Shown: in pieces, positions 25,893 to 38,500 of the stretch
How the letters are laid out: every line of letters begins with the position of its first letter
Position numbering within the stretch: the first letter of the stretch is position 1
Assembly: GCA_035236585.1 (NCBI GenBank)
Contig: CP141139.1
Coordinates: 39,751,217-39,815,216 of the forward strand
From: Warburgia ugandensis
Taxonomy: Eukaryota; Streptophyta; Magnoliopsida; Canellales; Canellaceae
Length of the DNA stretch: 64,000 nucleotides
Direction of reading: 5' to 3'
The notes under the pieces: generated by a model
What the model saw: only the letters and a program-made list of their open reading frames with translations
The model's database searches: none
Told to the model about the DNA's origin: nothing
Made by a program: the position numbers and the translations under genes

Positions 25893-27206
25893 GTATGTAT
25901 CTTGTGTTTATTATTATTGCAGCTGGAGTTAGTCTACGATGTAGTCAAGACACTGATAGTATTGTAGGAACATAGAGTATTTTGAGCTCTGTGACTTCCT
26001 TCAAAGATCATATGTCAGACAACGGATATACATGTTTTATCAAAAATGAAATATGATAAAATCATTCTGGACTGTCCATTAAATGTGGCTATGGTGACAA
26101 CTTGGGGCACGGCCGGCTCCCAAAGTGTGATGAATGTTGTGTACAAGGCCAGAGAAAAAATTCACCATGATATGGCTGACTAGCGACTTACAGGCTTACA
26201 GCCTCAATCCAAAAGAGCCCCACTACAGGAATACATTGTGAGGCAAATATCACGTGGACGTTGGTCTTGCTTGTCTATTTGAATGGGAAATGTCGAACTT
26301 CTGTTAGAGCTATACAAGGGCGAAGAAAAAGGAAATATGAGCCCATATGCAAATTCTAAAGGTTAACGGTTAAATGCATGTGTTTTTACTGAAATATGAA
26401 TCTTACACAATCTTGTTAGGCTAGTGATGATTGGGATGATATGAAGCTAAGGACAGAACTGAGTTGAGTCCGTGGTTTCGTCACTTAACATGAAACCAAG
26501 AATACATCAAATCCTTAATTTGGACTGAAAGGTAACCTGTGGCCCTAGGTCAGCACCAATTGTAAGTTTTCTACTCTTGATATACATAATGTTGTCTTAA
26601 TTTCTTGTTTTCCTTTTTGATAGAATGACTAAGGTACGGATTATAACTTCAACAGCAAGACTTCTTTTTACAGTCACGAGTGTGTCAACGAGGCCTTTAA
26701 TGTTTGAAGATAGATGTCCAATCGTCGATAATTGTCAAAAGTAACATATTTTAGTATCATTGCCAATGGCAGATTATATTCTACGGAACAACCATAGTTA
26801 TTCTATAGTACAAGCATAGAAGTTTGGATTCAGCTATAAGTTGGCATGGCAAAATTTTGAAAAATTCGGAACTTAAAAAATGAAGCATTATTAAGATGTG
26901 AATTTAAAATTTTAAGTTAATTAAAAAAAAAAGTGAGAATTTCTTTTTAGCATGAATTTGAGAATTTGTCATAGTTTTCTCTTGATAGACTAAGGTGAGA
27001 ATAAGATGTGAATATGCTTTTGTTGTTTTTATTCTATTCTGCAGCAGAAAACTAGTTCTGTGAAAAAGAATAAAATAAATTCAAGTTTCTCAAACACCCA
27101 CTTAGCCATTTGTAGCAATTTACAGTTGCATAATTTAAAGATCCTTGAGATCCTTCCTGAATGATAAGGCCCCTAGACATAGATAAACGCAACTGTCATT
27201 GATTGA
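25893..27206. other. No recognisable feature
   Basis: Mostly anonymous sequence between the LTR end and the triplicated repeat. No open frame with recognisable motifs on either strand. Confidence 0.5.
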
Positions 27207-27240
27207 GTTTTTTTTTTTTCAATAGCAAAGATTTATGAAG
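27207..27240 (-). repeat. Possible LINE 3' tail
   Basis: On the minus strand CATAAATCTTTGCTATTG runs into 13 A residues. Plant L1 copies often end this way, and a similar end closes the LINE at 37327-39600. No LINE coding remnant was recognised next to it. Confidence 0.3.
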
Positions 27241-27285
27241 CAAACTACCTCGAAGCTATACACTAATTCCTAAATCTACTAAAAA

Positions 27286-27386
27286 GTGCCACCTCAAACC
27301 TTTGACCAAATGTAACAAGCTTTCAGCCATCCAAAGAGGCATATTAGAAATCAGAAACAGATGGCATTCAGTAGACAAATCCACTA

Positions 27387-27474
<88 letters not shown>

Positions 27475-27585
27475 TGCAAAGGTGCCACCTCAAACCTTTG
27501 ACCAAATGTAACAAGCTTTCAGCCATCCAAAGAGGCATATTAGAAATCAGAAACAGATGGCATTCAGTAGACAAATCCACTACTC

Positions 27586-27631
<46 letters not shown>

Positions 27632-27742
27632 GCCTGCAAAGGTGCCACCTCAAACCTTTGACCAAATGTAACAAGCTTTCAGCCATCAAAAGAGGCATAT
27701 TAGAATTAGGAAACAGATGACATTCAGTAGACAAATTCACTA

Positions 27743-27830
<88 letters not shown>

Positions 27831-27832
27831 TG
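27286..27832. repeat. Three tandem units, each ending in (TG)n(AG)n
   Basis: A block of about 105 bp starting GTGCCACCTCAAACC recurs at 27286, 27482 and 27642. Each copy ends ACTACTCG and is followed by TG repeats then AG repeats of different length (27390-27472, 27586-27632, 27746-27828). Copies 1 and 2 are almost identical; copy 3 has a few substitutions. Period is 196 then 160 bp, the difference being dinucleotide number. Confidence 0.9.
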
Positions 27833-27849
27833 GTCTTCTGCTAGCCCTC

Positions 27850-29200
27850 AGGTATTTCAACTTATATCCAAGAACAAGAGCATCCTGCTATATCACTTTC
27901 GTACCTAAAATCCTACCACTTGGAGTTGAGTCTCAAGGTATTCCACGTGCCTCTTAAGTTTAGCTGTTCTTGCGACAGGAAACATATGGAGGGTTGTAGG
28001 CTGATAAGAAAGCTAGACTCTGGGGTTGACTTCATCACATTAAAAACTTCATATAGTACAAGAGGATTCAGATTCTGAAAGGAAAGCCATATTTCACATG
28101 CTTTACTAGCTGAGAGCAAACAATGGAACCACCTCCATGAAACAATGAATTCCATCATCTCAACGAACTACATCAGGAGCCCAAAGTCCAGTCCGTCTGG
28201 ACTACATAACTGGAAAAGCTTCAACTTTCATATATGTACCATAACTGGATTAATTCTACGTTTCCCCACTTTGAGGATGCAATCGCAAAGAAGTACGAAG
28301 TAACGTCTGATATGGACATTTAATTCCAGCCTGCATGGAGATGTAGAATGGGAATGAGACGAGCATGGCAGAGATTTAGATTGATAAAGAGAGTTTTGCT
28401 AGAAGCTCGAAATATTGGCATTTCCAATTTATTAATGTACTTAATTACTGTTGAGCATAATATCTAGAATTGGGTTAGCCGCAATGCATTGCGGTCTATG
28501 AATAAGGCCATGTAAGTACTTCATTGTCAAGTAAGGACTGGTTTTGAGCCACGAGTTTCCAATGTAAAGAGGTACATAAAAGAGTCTTAAAGTCAGAAAA
28601 TAAGCTGTGGTTTGTGTCAATCTGATATTACATGCTAATGTACTTTGGTGTTATGTGTTACAACATGCAAATATCAAATTAGTACTTGTAAAACATATTA
28701 TGCAGTTAGCATTCGCAAGGTCATGCATAGTGGATAGTTTATAATGTTATTGAAAATTTCTGCTATTTTCTTCTAACAAGAAATATTACTACAACTGTAG
28801 AATTCTAGTATGTACACATGATGCAGATTTCTTCAACTTGAAGGATTCAGGTTAAGTAAAACACAATTAAAGATGTCATTTTCTTTTTGAATGGCAAAGA
28901 GTCGAAGTATAAAATAATAAAAAGATTAAAGAGAGACCAAATAAAAGTCAAGAGAATTCAAACAGCAAGGACAACAGGTAGATAAACAAGAAAAATGAGG
29001 CATATAATCAATCAAATTGATGTCAGACATTTTACATTTTATGACTCAATACACAGACTTTATTAGATCAGAAAATATAAACCCAACCAGCTGAAAATTC
29101 CTATTTACTAGTCTGACTTTGGCCAAGCTTCCCCTCCCTATGCTCCGGCAACTCATCAATAACATACCTTCAACAATGTTGCCTCTGATGATGCCACTTT
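27850..29200. other. 3' flank of the zinc-finger gene, nothing recognised
   Basis: No coding motifs. A second LINE-tail-like phrase (TCTTTTTGAATGGCAAAGAG) at 28882-28901 suggests old LINE debris. Confidence 0.4.
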
Positions 29201-29214
29201 ATTAGTCAGGCATA

Positions 29215-29320
29215 CAAAACAATCGTTTACTTTCTAATACACCTTAAGGGCAAGATACATCAGCTATATTCTCATCAATTGCAAAACAATCGTTTACTTT
29301 CTAATACACCTTAAGGGCAA
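29215..29320. repeat. 39-bp direct repeat downstream of the gene's stop
   Basis: The 39 bases at 29215-29253 (core acaatcgtttactttctaat) recur exactly at 29282-29320, separated by 28 bp. They lie about 200-300 nt beyond the stop codon, in what is probably the 3' UTR or just past it. Confidence 0.8.
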
Positions 29321-29515
29321 AAATCATGACATACAAAAACTGGGAAATCTTTCAGATGTGGCTGCAACACAGTTTTTTAACCACAATAATTTAATTAAAT
29401 TTCTTTGCCTGCAGATAAACTACAAACACACAAGTATACAAAATAAGTGAACATGCAGTACTTATTATCTGGACAACAGTAGTTACAACTATTGCGTACA
29501 TTTGATAACAAGAGT

Positions 29516-29562
29516 TCAACCTGAAAAGAACCTTCTCCATGACTGCCACGGGAGAAATCCAC
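29516..29562 (-). CDS. Exon 4 of the zinc-finger gene (C-terminus and stop)
   Basis: Acceptor ...CGTGCAG on the minus strand. The split glycine codon is completed and the frame reads [14 protein letters not shown] then TGA. The aromatic and basic tail completes the second glycine after CPGC. The 3' flank carries TTTATT (AATAAA-like, reverse) near 29197 and 29053 as possible poly(A) signals. Confidence 0.83.
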
Positions 29563-32500
29563 CTGCACGTTGAAATAGATCAGGAATAAATCTTATACTA
29601 TAGTCATCGTATTTAGAAGGATACCATAACTGGCACTTAATAGTATTAGCAAGATTTAGAAATGCAATCTTTGAAGTTTAACGATCCTGATCATACCACA
29701 GCCAGGGCAGCGGAAGTAATATTCATCCCTTTGAACAAGTCCTGACCCTCCACAAAGCTGGCATTTCCTTTGTGCAATCTAGAGAGAAAGACAAGGAAGA
29801 CTTATTTCCAATATAAACTTGGAGTGACTATAGTAAGAAGGATAAGTTAATTACTGAAAATGGCGACAAAATTCTTAAGAGAACAAATACCAGCAAAGCA
29901 ACAAAAAGTTGTTTCATTAGGTATTATATCGCACATTGTTTATGCAAATCCTTCACTAGTACTAGATTTAAAAGTAATAAACATGAGAAACTATAGACTA
30001 ACGAAGTTGGTAAGGAGCACAAACTGTCACTGTCTCAGACTTCCAATCCCTGGGATGAACAAGCAATAATACAGGAGAGCCATTTCAGCAATCAAGCTGC
30101 TCCACCAGATATTTGATAAAACGAAGGGGGCCATTAGGCCTATCAAAGATCGCCTCTATCTCCATTCAAGATATACCAGGGATGAAAAGTTTAATTTGGA
30201 AAACAGATGATGTGAAGCTACCCAAAGCAATCAACAGATGGAAGATAGAAAAATGAGTGTATGTTTGGTTTTGTTAGTCATTCTAGGAGAAACGTTCTCT
30301 CTATATAACAAAATTAGTATTACAGGTTGTAATTTGGAAGAAAATATTTAAAGCAAGATTATTAGGGAATCAAATTTTAAAAATAATATCATAATGATTC
30401 CAAAAGCTTTCTCCTGGAGGAAGACTTATTGTTTTAGGGATCATGGACAAATTTATGATCTTTATCAATGGACGATTTCAAAAGTAAGTATCAGAATCCA
30501 TTCTTAGTACACTACTTGATGGAAGTTATTTCTACAGCAAACCTATACAAATCCAAAAATATAGAAACTTTTCTAGTATACAATAAATTAATGGGAAATG
30601 CTAACAGTCAAAAGCTGAAGTCATTTTTCTTTTACGAGGAAGAGAATCATGGAAATCAAGAGGGCTAACAGGCTCTGAAACTCTTTTGAATCTCCACAGA
30701 AGACATAGGCTCCTAGCAATGAACTGGACATAGTGATTCCAAAGATCTAAACATTTAATGCATTGATTTGTGATTATCCTTTTATATTTTTCTGGAGTGT
30801 GGAAGAAACTTCCAGTATTGCTGTTTCAAGGTGAGGGGACACGCACGGATAGTCCTTGTCTCTGCTCATTGATTTGTCCATATTTTTATAATATAATAGA
30901 GATAGTATGAACTATTACAAGCTTATTCAATAAAATATTTGCTTTTTTCTCACAATATTTTGCTAGAAATCTTCAACTTCTCTGAGTTGCATCAATATGC
31001 TCACAGGCAGAGATCAGAACTTCCACAAGCAGGCTGGTAATAATGAAATCTCTCATGCAGAACCAAATATACTTTCGATACAGCTAATATTAAATGTAAC
31101 AGGTCTATCAACCATTAGTGCTAGTACATGTTTCATTTTTAGCAAATTATTTTGTTCTTCAGGTAATTTAGACTAGCGTGGCTGATGTAAGTGGCTCTCT
31201 TGGGGGTTGCATTATATTGTTCCAGCTAAATGAAGTCAGATTGTTACATGCCTACTACTAACCCGGTAAGCAAGCACGAGAGAAGCAAGCAAAGTAGAAG
31301 CTTTGCCAAAAGCAAGATGCCGGGCTTATAAATGACATAGAGTTCCTAATAGAAAATGACGACTCTTCCAGAAAAACGAAGTTATTCAAGTTCTTTTTCC
31401 CAAAGAAGAACTGATCCAATGGCCCAACGAGTCATCTACTTAACAGGACCCCCCAATAAGTGGATGTGGACGTTCACGTGCAGGCCAACTGAGAGAGAGG
31501 GTAAGATTTTTCATTTTTTTTAAATGTCATTTATAGCCTTATTGTGAGAGAGAGAGAGAGTAGTTTTCTAAGTGAGAGAGGGGTGACTTTCAGTATTTCC
31601 AAAATGCATTAATAGCTGTGTTAGGCCAGGAAGGAATAAAACTTAATGATAAGCAGTATTCAGGAAGAAATGGAGCTCAATTCATTAATAACATGGATGA
31701 ATTACAGGGGATTTCAAAATCAATCAAGCAAAAAGACCACTAGAACTAGTAGGAAGTAAGAACTGAAGTTCCTCCTCTGCACTGCCCACTCCCTTTTTCT
31801 TCTTTTCTTCTCCTCCCTTTCCTCTCTCTCTTTTCTCCCTTTTATCTTCCCTTTTCCTCCCATTCCTGCCTAACTCTGTAACAGACTGGATACTAACTGC
31901 CTATTTGATATATCCTACTCAACTAATTATATATGTATATCCTAACTAACTGCATCACTTGGTTGTTATATCCTAACCAACTAATTTCCTAGATAACCTT
32001 CTATCATATTTGGAAAATCTGAAAATCTTTTGCCAACAGATGTCTTTTTGTTTCCTTGTAATTACCTCCTCTTCTTAGAATACGTCTGGGGTATGGGAGG
32101 TGTAACATTACCCCCCCCCAAGTAGTTTCACCTTGTCCTCAAGGTGAAAGGAGGGAAATTGAGTGTCCAACACCTCATAGAGCTCCCATGTACTATCACA
32201 ATCAGGTAGGTGTTTCCATTTCACCAAAAATTCCGTGCAACCATTTGGCATTGTCCTGATGTTCTTGATGGAGTCTGGATACATGACAAGTTCCATTTCC
32301 TTAGTGAGGTCAGTAGGTAGGGGTTGAGTTTGGGTTGAACTGAACAGGGCAGCCTTCAGTTGGGAGACGTGGACAACGGGATGGATTCTAGTGGTAGAAG
32401 GTAAATCAAGGCGGTAGGCAACTGTGCCAATGCGCTCCAAAATAGTGTAGGGACCGTAAAACCAGGGGCTAAGTTTTTCATTGGGTCTTTTAGCCAGTTT

Positions 32501-35500
32501 CTTGAACTTAAAGGGCTGGAGTTTCAAAAAAACTCGATCACCTACCTGGAACTGGATGTCCCTACGGCCCTTATCAGCTTAGGATTTCATTCTGGCCTGA
32601 GCTATTAAGAGGTTATGCTTAAGCTCCTGTAAAATTGTATTCCTGTTTTGAAGTTGTCTGTTAACTTCCTCCACGACTGACCCTTCATCTGAAAGCCTTA
32701 ACACAATAGGAGGATCACGACCATAAAGTGCTTTAAAAGGGGACATGCCAGCAGCTCCTTGAAATGTAGTATTATACCAAAATTCTGCCCAAGGAATCCA
32801 TTTGGGCCATAGCTTAGGATGGTGTGAGGTGAAGCAGCGCAAATATGTTTCTAGACAATGGTTGACGACTTCCGTTTTTCCATCCATTTGAGGATGGTAA
32901 GCAGTACTCATCCTTAACTCAGTCCCCGCCATCTTGAATAGTTCAGCCCAAAATTGGCTAATAAAGAGACGGTCCCTGTCGGATACAATGGAATGCGGGT
33001 ATCCGTGTAACCGCACTATGTCTTTGACAAAGAGAGCAACCACCTCCTAAGCAAAAAACGGATGGCCCAGTGGAAGGAAATGGCTGTACTCGGAAAGACG
33101 GTCTACTACCACCAGAATAGTATCCAGCCCTTGAGATTTGGGTAAGCTGCCAATAAAATCCATGGATAAGTCATCCCAGACTTGTTCAGGAATGGGTAAA
33201 GGCTGAAGAAGACCGCCAGGTTTGAGTGCTTGGTATTTATTCTGCTGGCATACCTCACAAGCAGCCACAAATTGCTGCACATCCTTTCCCATTCCCCTCC
33301 AAAACACCACATTAGAAAGCCTTTTGAATGTCCTAAAGGTCCCTAAATGTCCACCTGCTAGAGTGGAGTGAAATTCCCTGAGTAAGGTGGGAATCCGAAC
33401 AGAAGTCTTTGGGATAGCGAGTCTGTCATAAAAGAGCAAGTGGCCATGACGAAGAGAGAATCCCTTGTGATGGTTCAGGCCAGCCAATAAGTCCTGTAGG
33501 ATGGGGCCTAAAGTCCCATCTTGTTTGATCTCATCTGTTAGAGCTTGTAATGCTGAATGCTGGACTGTTGAAAGGGCGAGGAGAGGAGAAGTGTGCGCCA
33601 AGTCTGATGCACCCTCAGGGTTAGATGTGGTGTGTGCATCAGTGATGCCATTGTTATCCATTCTAGAGAGGGCATCTACTGCCCGATTATTCTTACCTGG
33701 TTTGTAGTGAATGTCAAAGTTGAAACCAAGCAATTTGATGAGCAACTTTTGCTGCTCACTGCTGAGGATGCTTTGGGTCAAGAGGAATTGGAGGCTCCGT
33801 TGATCTTTTAAGATAGTGAACTTCTGGCCTAGCAAGTAATGACGCCACTTCTGGACAGCTAGGACAACTGCCATAAGTTCCCTTTCGTATACATACTTGG
33901 ATTGAGCGCGGGGAGCGAGTGCTTGGCTGAAGAAGGCAATTGGCCTTCCCTCTTGCATGAGAACAGCTCCAATGCCTTTTCCCGAAGCATCAATCTTCAG
34001 AATGAATGGCTTATTAAAGTTGGGAATAGCTAATACTGGCACCGTCGTCATGGCGCGCTTTAACTCGTTGAAGGCTTGTTGTGCCTCCATTGACCAATGG
34101 AAGCTATCTTTCTTGAGAAGACTGGTAAGAGGTGCAGCGATAATGCCCTAGTTCTTCACAAATTTGCGGTAGTACCCGGTGAGTCCCACGAAACCCCTTA
34201 ACGCTGTAACATCCTGTGGAGTAGGCCATTTGAGCATACAGTCTATCTTTGAGTTATTTGCTGATATTATATGGTCTAAATATTCTAATTGAGTTTGGGC
34301 AAAGCAGCATTTCTTTTTTTTAACAACTAAGTTATGAGAGCCCAACAATTTCAGTACCATTTCCAGATGTTCTAAATGTAGGCGAATATCAGGATAAACA
34401 AGTATGTCGTCAAAGAAAACTAGCACGAACTTATAGAGACAGCGGCAAAAGATGTCGTTCATAAGAGCCTGAAAAGTGGAGGGTGCATTGGTCAAGCCGA
34501 AGGGCATGACCAAAAACTCGTAGTGACCCTCATGCGTACTAAACGCCATCTTGGGAACATCCTCTTCCTTGATGAGCATTTGATAGTATCCGGATTGAAG
34601 ATCCAGCTTAGAGAAAACAGTAGCTCCATCTAGTTCATCCAATAGTTCATCAATAGTGGGGATGGGAAATTTATTTGGAACGGTGATCTTGTTGAGGGCG
34701 TGGTAATCAACGCAAAAATGCCAACCTCCGTCTTTCTTCTTAACTAATAGTACGGGGCTGGAATAGGGACTCGTGCTTTGCCCGAATGATGCCCGCCTCC
34801 CACAATTGTTGGATGATCCGCTCAATCTCATTCTTTTGACAGTGTGGATAATGGTACGACTTGATATTAGGGGGTGTAGTATGGTCTTGGATCCTGATGG
34901 CATGGTCTTATGGTCGGCTAACAGGCAATTTTAACGGCTAATCAAAGAGATGGGCATACTGGTCCAAGAGAAGTCTGAGCCTGGGATGGTCCGAGAGTGG
35001 TTGCGACTCCCTCTCTAACTGCAAGCCTTGGTACTCAACCATATAGCTCGCACCTGAGCTGGGGATGGCACGCTGCAGGGCCTTGAAGGATAAGAGTAAC
35101 CGTGACAGAGATGGGTCGCCCTTCAGAGTTACCCTCTGGCCCTGCACGACAAACTCCATGGTGAGGTCAAGGTAGTTTGCAGAAACTTCGCCGAGAGTGC
35201 GCAGCCATGCCATTCTGAGAACCAGGTTTGTTTCGCTCAGTTCGAAGGGATGGAAGTGGTGTTTAAGCACCAAACCAGGAAGGCACAAGACTATATTCCG
35301 ACATACCCCACAGCCACGGACACAAAATCCGTCCCCAACTTGCACTCCGAACGGCCTGGTGTTGGTTACAGGAAGGTGCAACTTGTCTACCAACTGCCAA
35401 GCTATGAAATTGTGGGATGCCCCTGTGTCGAGGAGGACAACCACTTCCCAGTGCTCCAGAACCCCTCGTACTTTCATCACGTCTGCAACCAACATCCTGA

Positions 35501-38500
35501 CTAGAGCTTGCATTGATAGCTTGAGTAGGGTTGATTCCTCCTTGCACGGACCCTCCTCGTCGTGGTTCTGGTTTTCCAGATCTTCCCCCTCATCGCCATC
35601 CTCGCCTAGAAGAAGCACCTGCAATTGGTGATTCTTGCATCGATGCCTGAGAGAATATTTCTCGTCGCATCTAAAACAAAGCCCCATAGCCCGTTTCTGC
35701 TTGAGGTCCTTCTCCGAAAGTCGCCGAAAAGTGTTGCGCCGAACCGAGGAAGGCTCTCCCGTGCGAGATGACCATTCTCCCCGAAACCCTAGCTCCTTCG
35801 TTGTCTCCGGGAGTCGAGCGTAGGTTGGCGATAGTGAATTACGAAAATGCCCCTGTGGGCCAGATTCAACAGCAAGGCCCTTTAGGGAAGGTCCATGACC
35901 CCATGATGTCCTAGGTCCAGACCCACCTTTGTGCCCTTGGGCTCGCACCCGTTCAAGGGCTTCATTTTTTTCCTCGATTTTCTGGGCCAAGTCCATAGGC
36001 CCAGCTAACAAAGCGGGCTTGAGCATTCTCACCTCAACCTTTAACTCCTCCCGTAGCCCATTTAGTAAAGTCCCCTTCAACAAGTCATCGGGCAGATCCT
36101 CCAAGGGGCCCGACATCAGCTCGAATTCCCTGCGATAGTCGGCGACAGAGACGACCTGCCGGAGCGACAACAGGGCCTCATAGTCGTCGTCGGACTGCAA
36201 TGACCGGAACCTCTGGAGAAGGGTAGTCTGGAAAATCTGCCAAGAACGGATCGGTGATCGCGCATCGGTCCAGAGAAACCAGTGAAGGGCTTCTCCCTCC
36301 AAGCATACTGACGCCGCCAACACCTTCTCCCCGTCGGGGAGTCGGTTCAACTGGAAATACCTCTCAGCTCTGCACAGCCAGCCGTGAGGGTTGTTGCCGT
36401 TGAAGATCGGGAGGTCCAGCCATCTGGGTTCGAGCCTAGGGTTCTCCGGTATCACCGGCGGGACCTGGTTGTCCCCACCCGATGACTCCCCTGCCTCTGG
36501 TGCCTGAGCTCTTCCCCTATCCCCAGCCTAATTCAGGGGCGTTTCTTCCCCATCCTGCTTCTACCTCATCCAAGCCCGAATCTCCATCAGGTACTCTCCT
36601 ATAACCGCGACATTGGTTTGCAACCTTCCTAGGTATTCTTTCATGCTTCCCACTTCCGATCCCACATTCTCTAGCTCTTTTTCCATGTTCTCTACTTTTT
36701 CTGATCTAGTCCTTACCATGTCCCAAGAATGGAACCGTGCTCTGATACCATTGTTAGGCCAGGAAGGAATAAAACTTAATGATAAGCAGTATTCAGGAAG
36801 AAATGGAGCTCAATTCATTAATAACATGGATGAATTACAGGGGATTTCAAAATCAACCACGCAAAAAGACCACTGGAACTAGTAGGAAGTAGGAACCGAG
36901 GTTCCTCCTCTGCAATTCCCACTCTCTTTTTCTTCTTTTCTTCTCCTCCCTTTCCTCTCTCTCTTTTCTCCCTTTTATCTTCCCTTTTTCCTCCCATTCC
37001 TGCCTAACTCTGTAACAGACTGGATACTAACTGCCTATTTGATATATCCTACTCAACTAATTATATTTGTATATCCTAACTAACTGCATCACTTGGTTGT
37101 TATATCCTAACCAACTAATTCCCTGGATAACCTTCTGTCATATCTGGAAAATCTGAAAATCTTTTGCTAACAGATGTCTTTTTGTTTCCTTGTAATTACC
37201 TCTTCTTCCTGGAATACGTCTAGAGTATGGGAGGTGTAACAAGCTGCTATAAAGTGAGAAAGAAAAAGAATAAATGTCGTTATTGAAACTTGAAACAATT
37301 GTTTAGTTATAGCTTAAAACATAATATGATTTTTTTTCAAATGATTAAACTATAGTATAAATTACTCTCCAATTTTGGTCAATGTCCAACCTAGGAAGCT
37401 TAATATATTGTATGGGTACCAAATTTAGAATCTTGCTACATAACAAACATAACCACCCATGTGACTCAGAATTAATGATTATACAGATCATAAACTTTGT
37501 TTGACACACAAAACCTGTATTTTCCGTACTATATTTCTTTCCCATGTAAAAACATGCTTTTACCAGCATTTCCATACCTAGATCTAAATTCTAAAACCTT
37601 AGATTTTCCAAAATAATTTTCTTGAAACCAAAAAGTTTTCTGTTGCAGTAAATGTTTGCAGATTCCACAACACTAATCATTTTTCTATTATCTTTTTCCT
37701 CTATGCCAATTGACGTATCATGGCAAATGAAGTATCTATCTTTGATAGAAAGGTCTAAAGGTCTCTCATTGAACCAACTAACAGGCTACAGCACTAGTTT
37801 TGTTCTTTTCTTTTTTTCGAATGGCTAAACTTTAGTATAAGTTACTCTCCAGCATTGGTCAATGGTCAACCTAGGGAGTTTCCTTTATTTATAGTATAGA
37901 TACCAGATTTAGAAGTTTGCTGGGTGACAAACGCAAGAGATTTAGATACCAGATTTAGAATTTGCTAGGTGACAAATTCAATGACCATGTGACTCAGAAT
38001 TAATGATCATACAGATCATAAACTTTGTTTGACAGTCAAAAACTTGTATTTTTCATACTATATTTCTTTCCCACATGAAAACATGCTTTTACCAGCATTT
38101 CCATACCTGGATCTAAATACTAAAACCTTACTTTTTCCAAAGAGAATTTCTTGAAACCAATAAGTTTTTCATTGCAGGAAATCTTAGCCGATTCTACCAA
38201 TCTAATCATTTTTCTATTATCTTTTTCCTCTCTGCCATTTGACATATCATGGCAAATAAAGTAACCATTTTGGATATGAAGGTCCAAAGGCCTCTGATTG
38301 AATCAACTAAAGTGCTACAGCACTAGGTCTCTTCTTTTTTATTTTGCCAGCCACAGAAAAACTGAAAACAACAACATAGAATTTAAGCCATTGTCATGGT
38401 TGAAAGTTCTGCACATCAAGTTTTTGAAGAGTACACCCATGATTTGACCAAGAGTCAGCTAGGTTATTTTCTGATCTTAAAACATGCAAAGAATTATGCA

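Larger units (their letters stand above)
31619..37241 (-). mobile_element. Nearly complete Ty3 chromovirus in the gene's giant intron
   Basis: 5,623 bp, with LTRs at both ends (TG...CA) and a perfect 5-bp target duplication AGCTG at 31614-31618 and 37242-37246. Inside, on the minus strand: primer site, a single gag-pol frame, polypurine tract. By eye the LTRs differ at about 20 of 489 sites plus one single-base gap (about 96% identity). At 1.3e-8 substitutions per site per year, a rate measured in rice and only a guide, that is about 1.6 million years. It lies in the sense direction of the host gene. Stops and a frameshift in pol mean it cannot now make its enzymes. Confidence 0.95.

Noticed and set aside
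27286-27832. Possible CRISPR-like array (repeats with variable spacers)
   Set aside because: The spacers are TG/AG dinucleotide runs, there are only three units, and the context is a plant nuclear genome.
35197-35631. Plus-strand open frame of 144 codons
   Set aside because: Antisense shadow of the chromovirus gag-protease frame.
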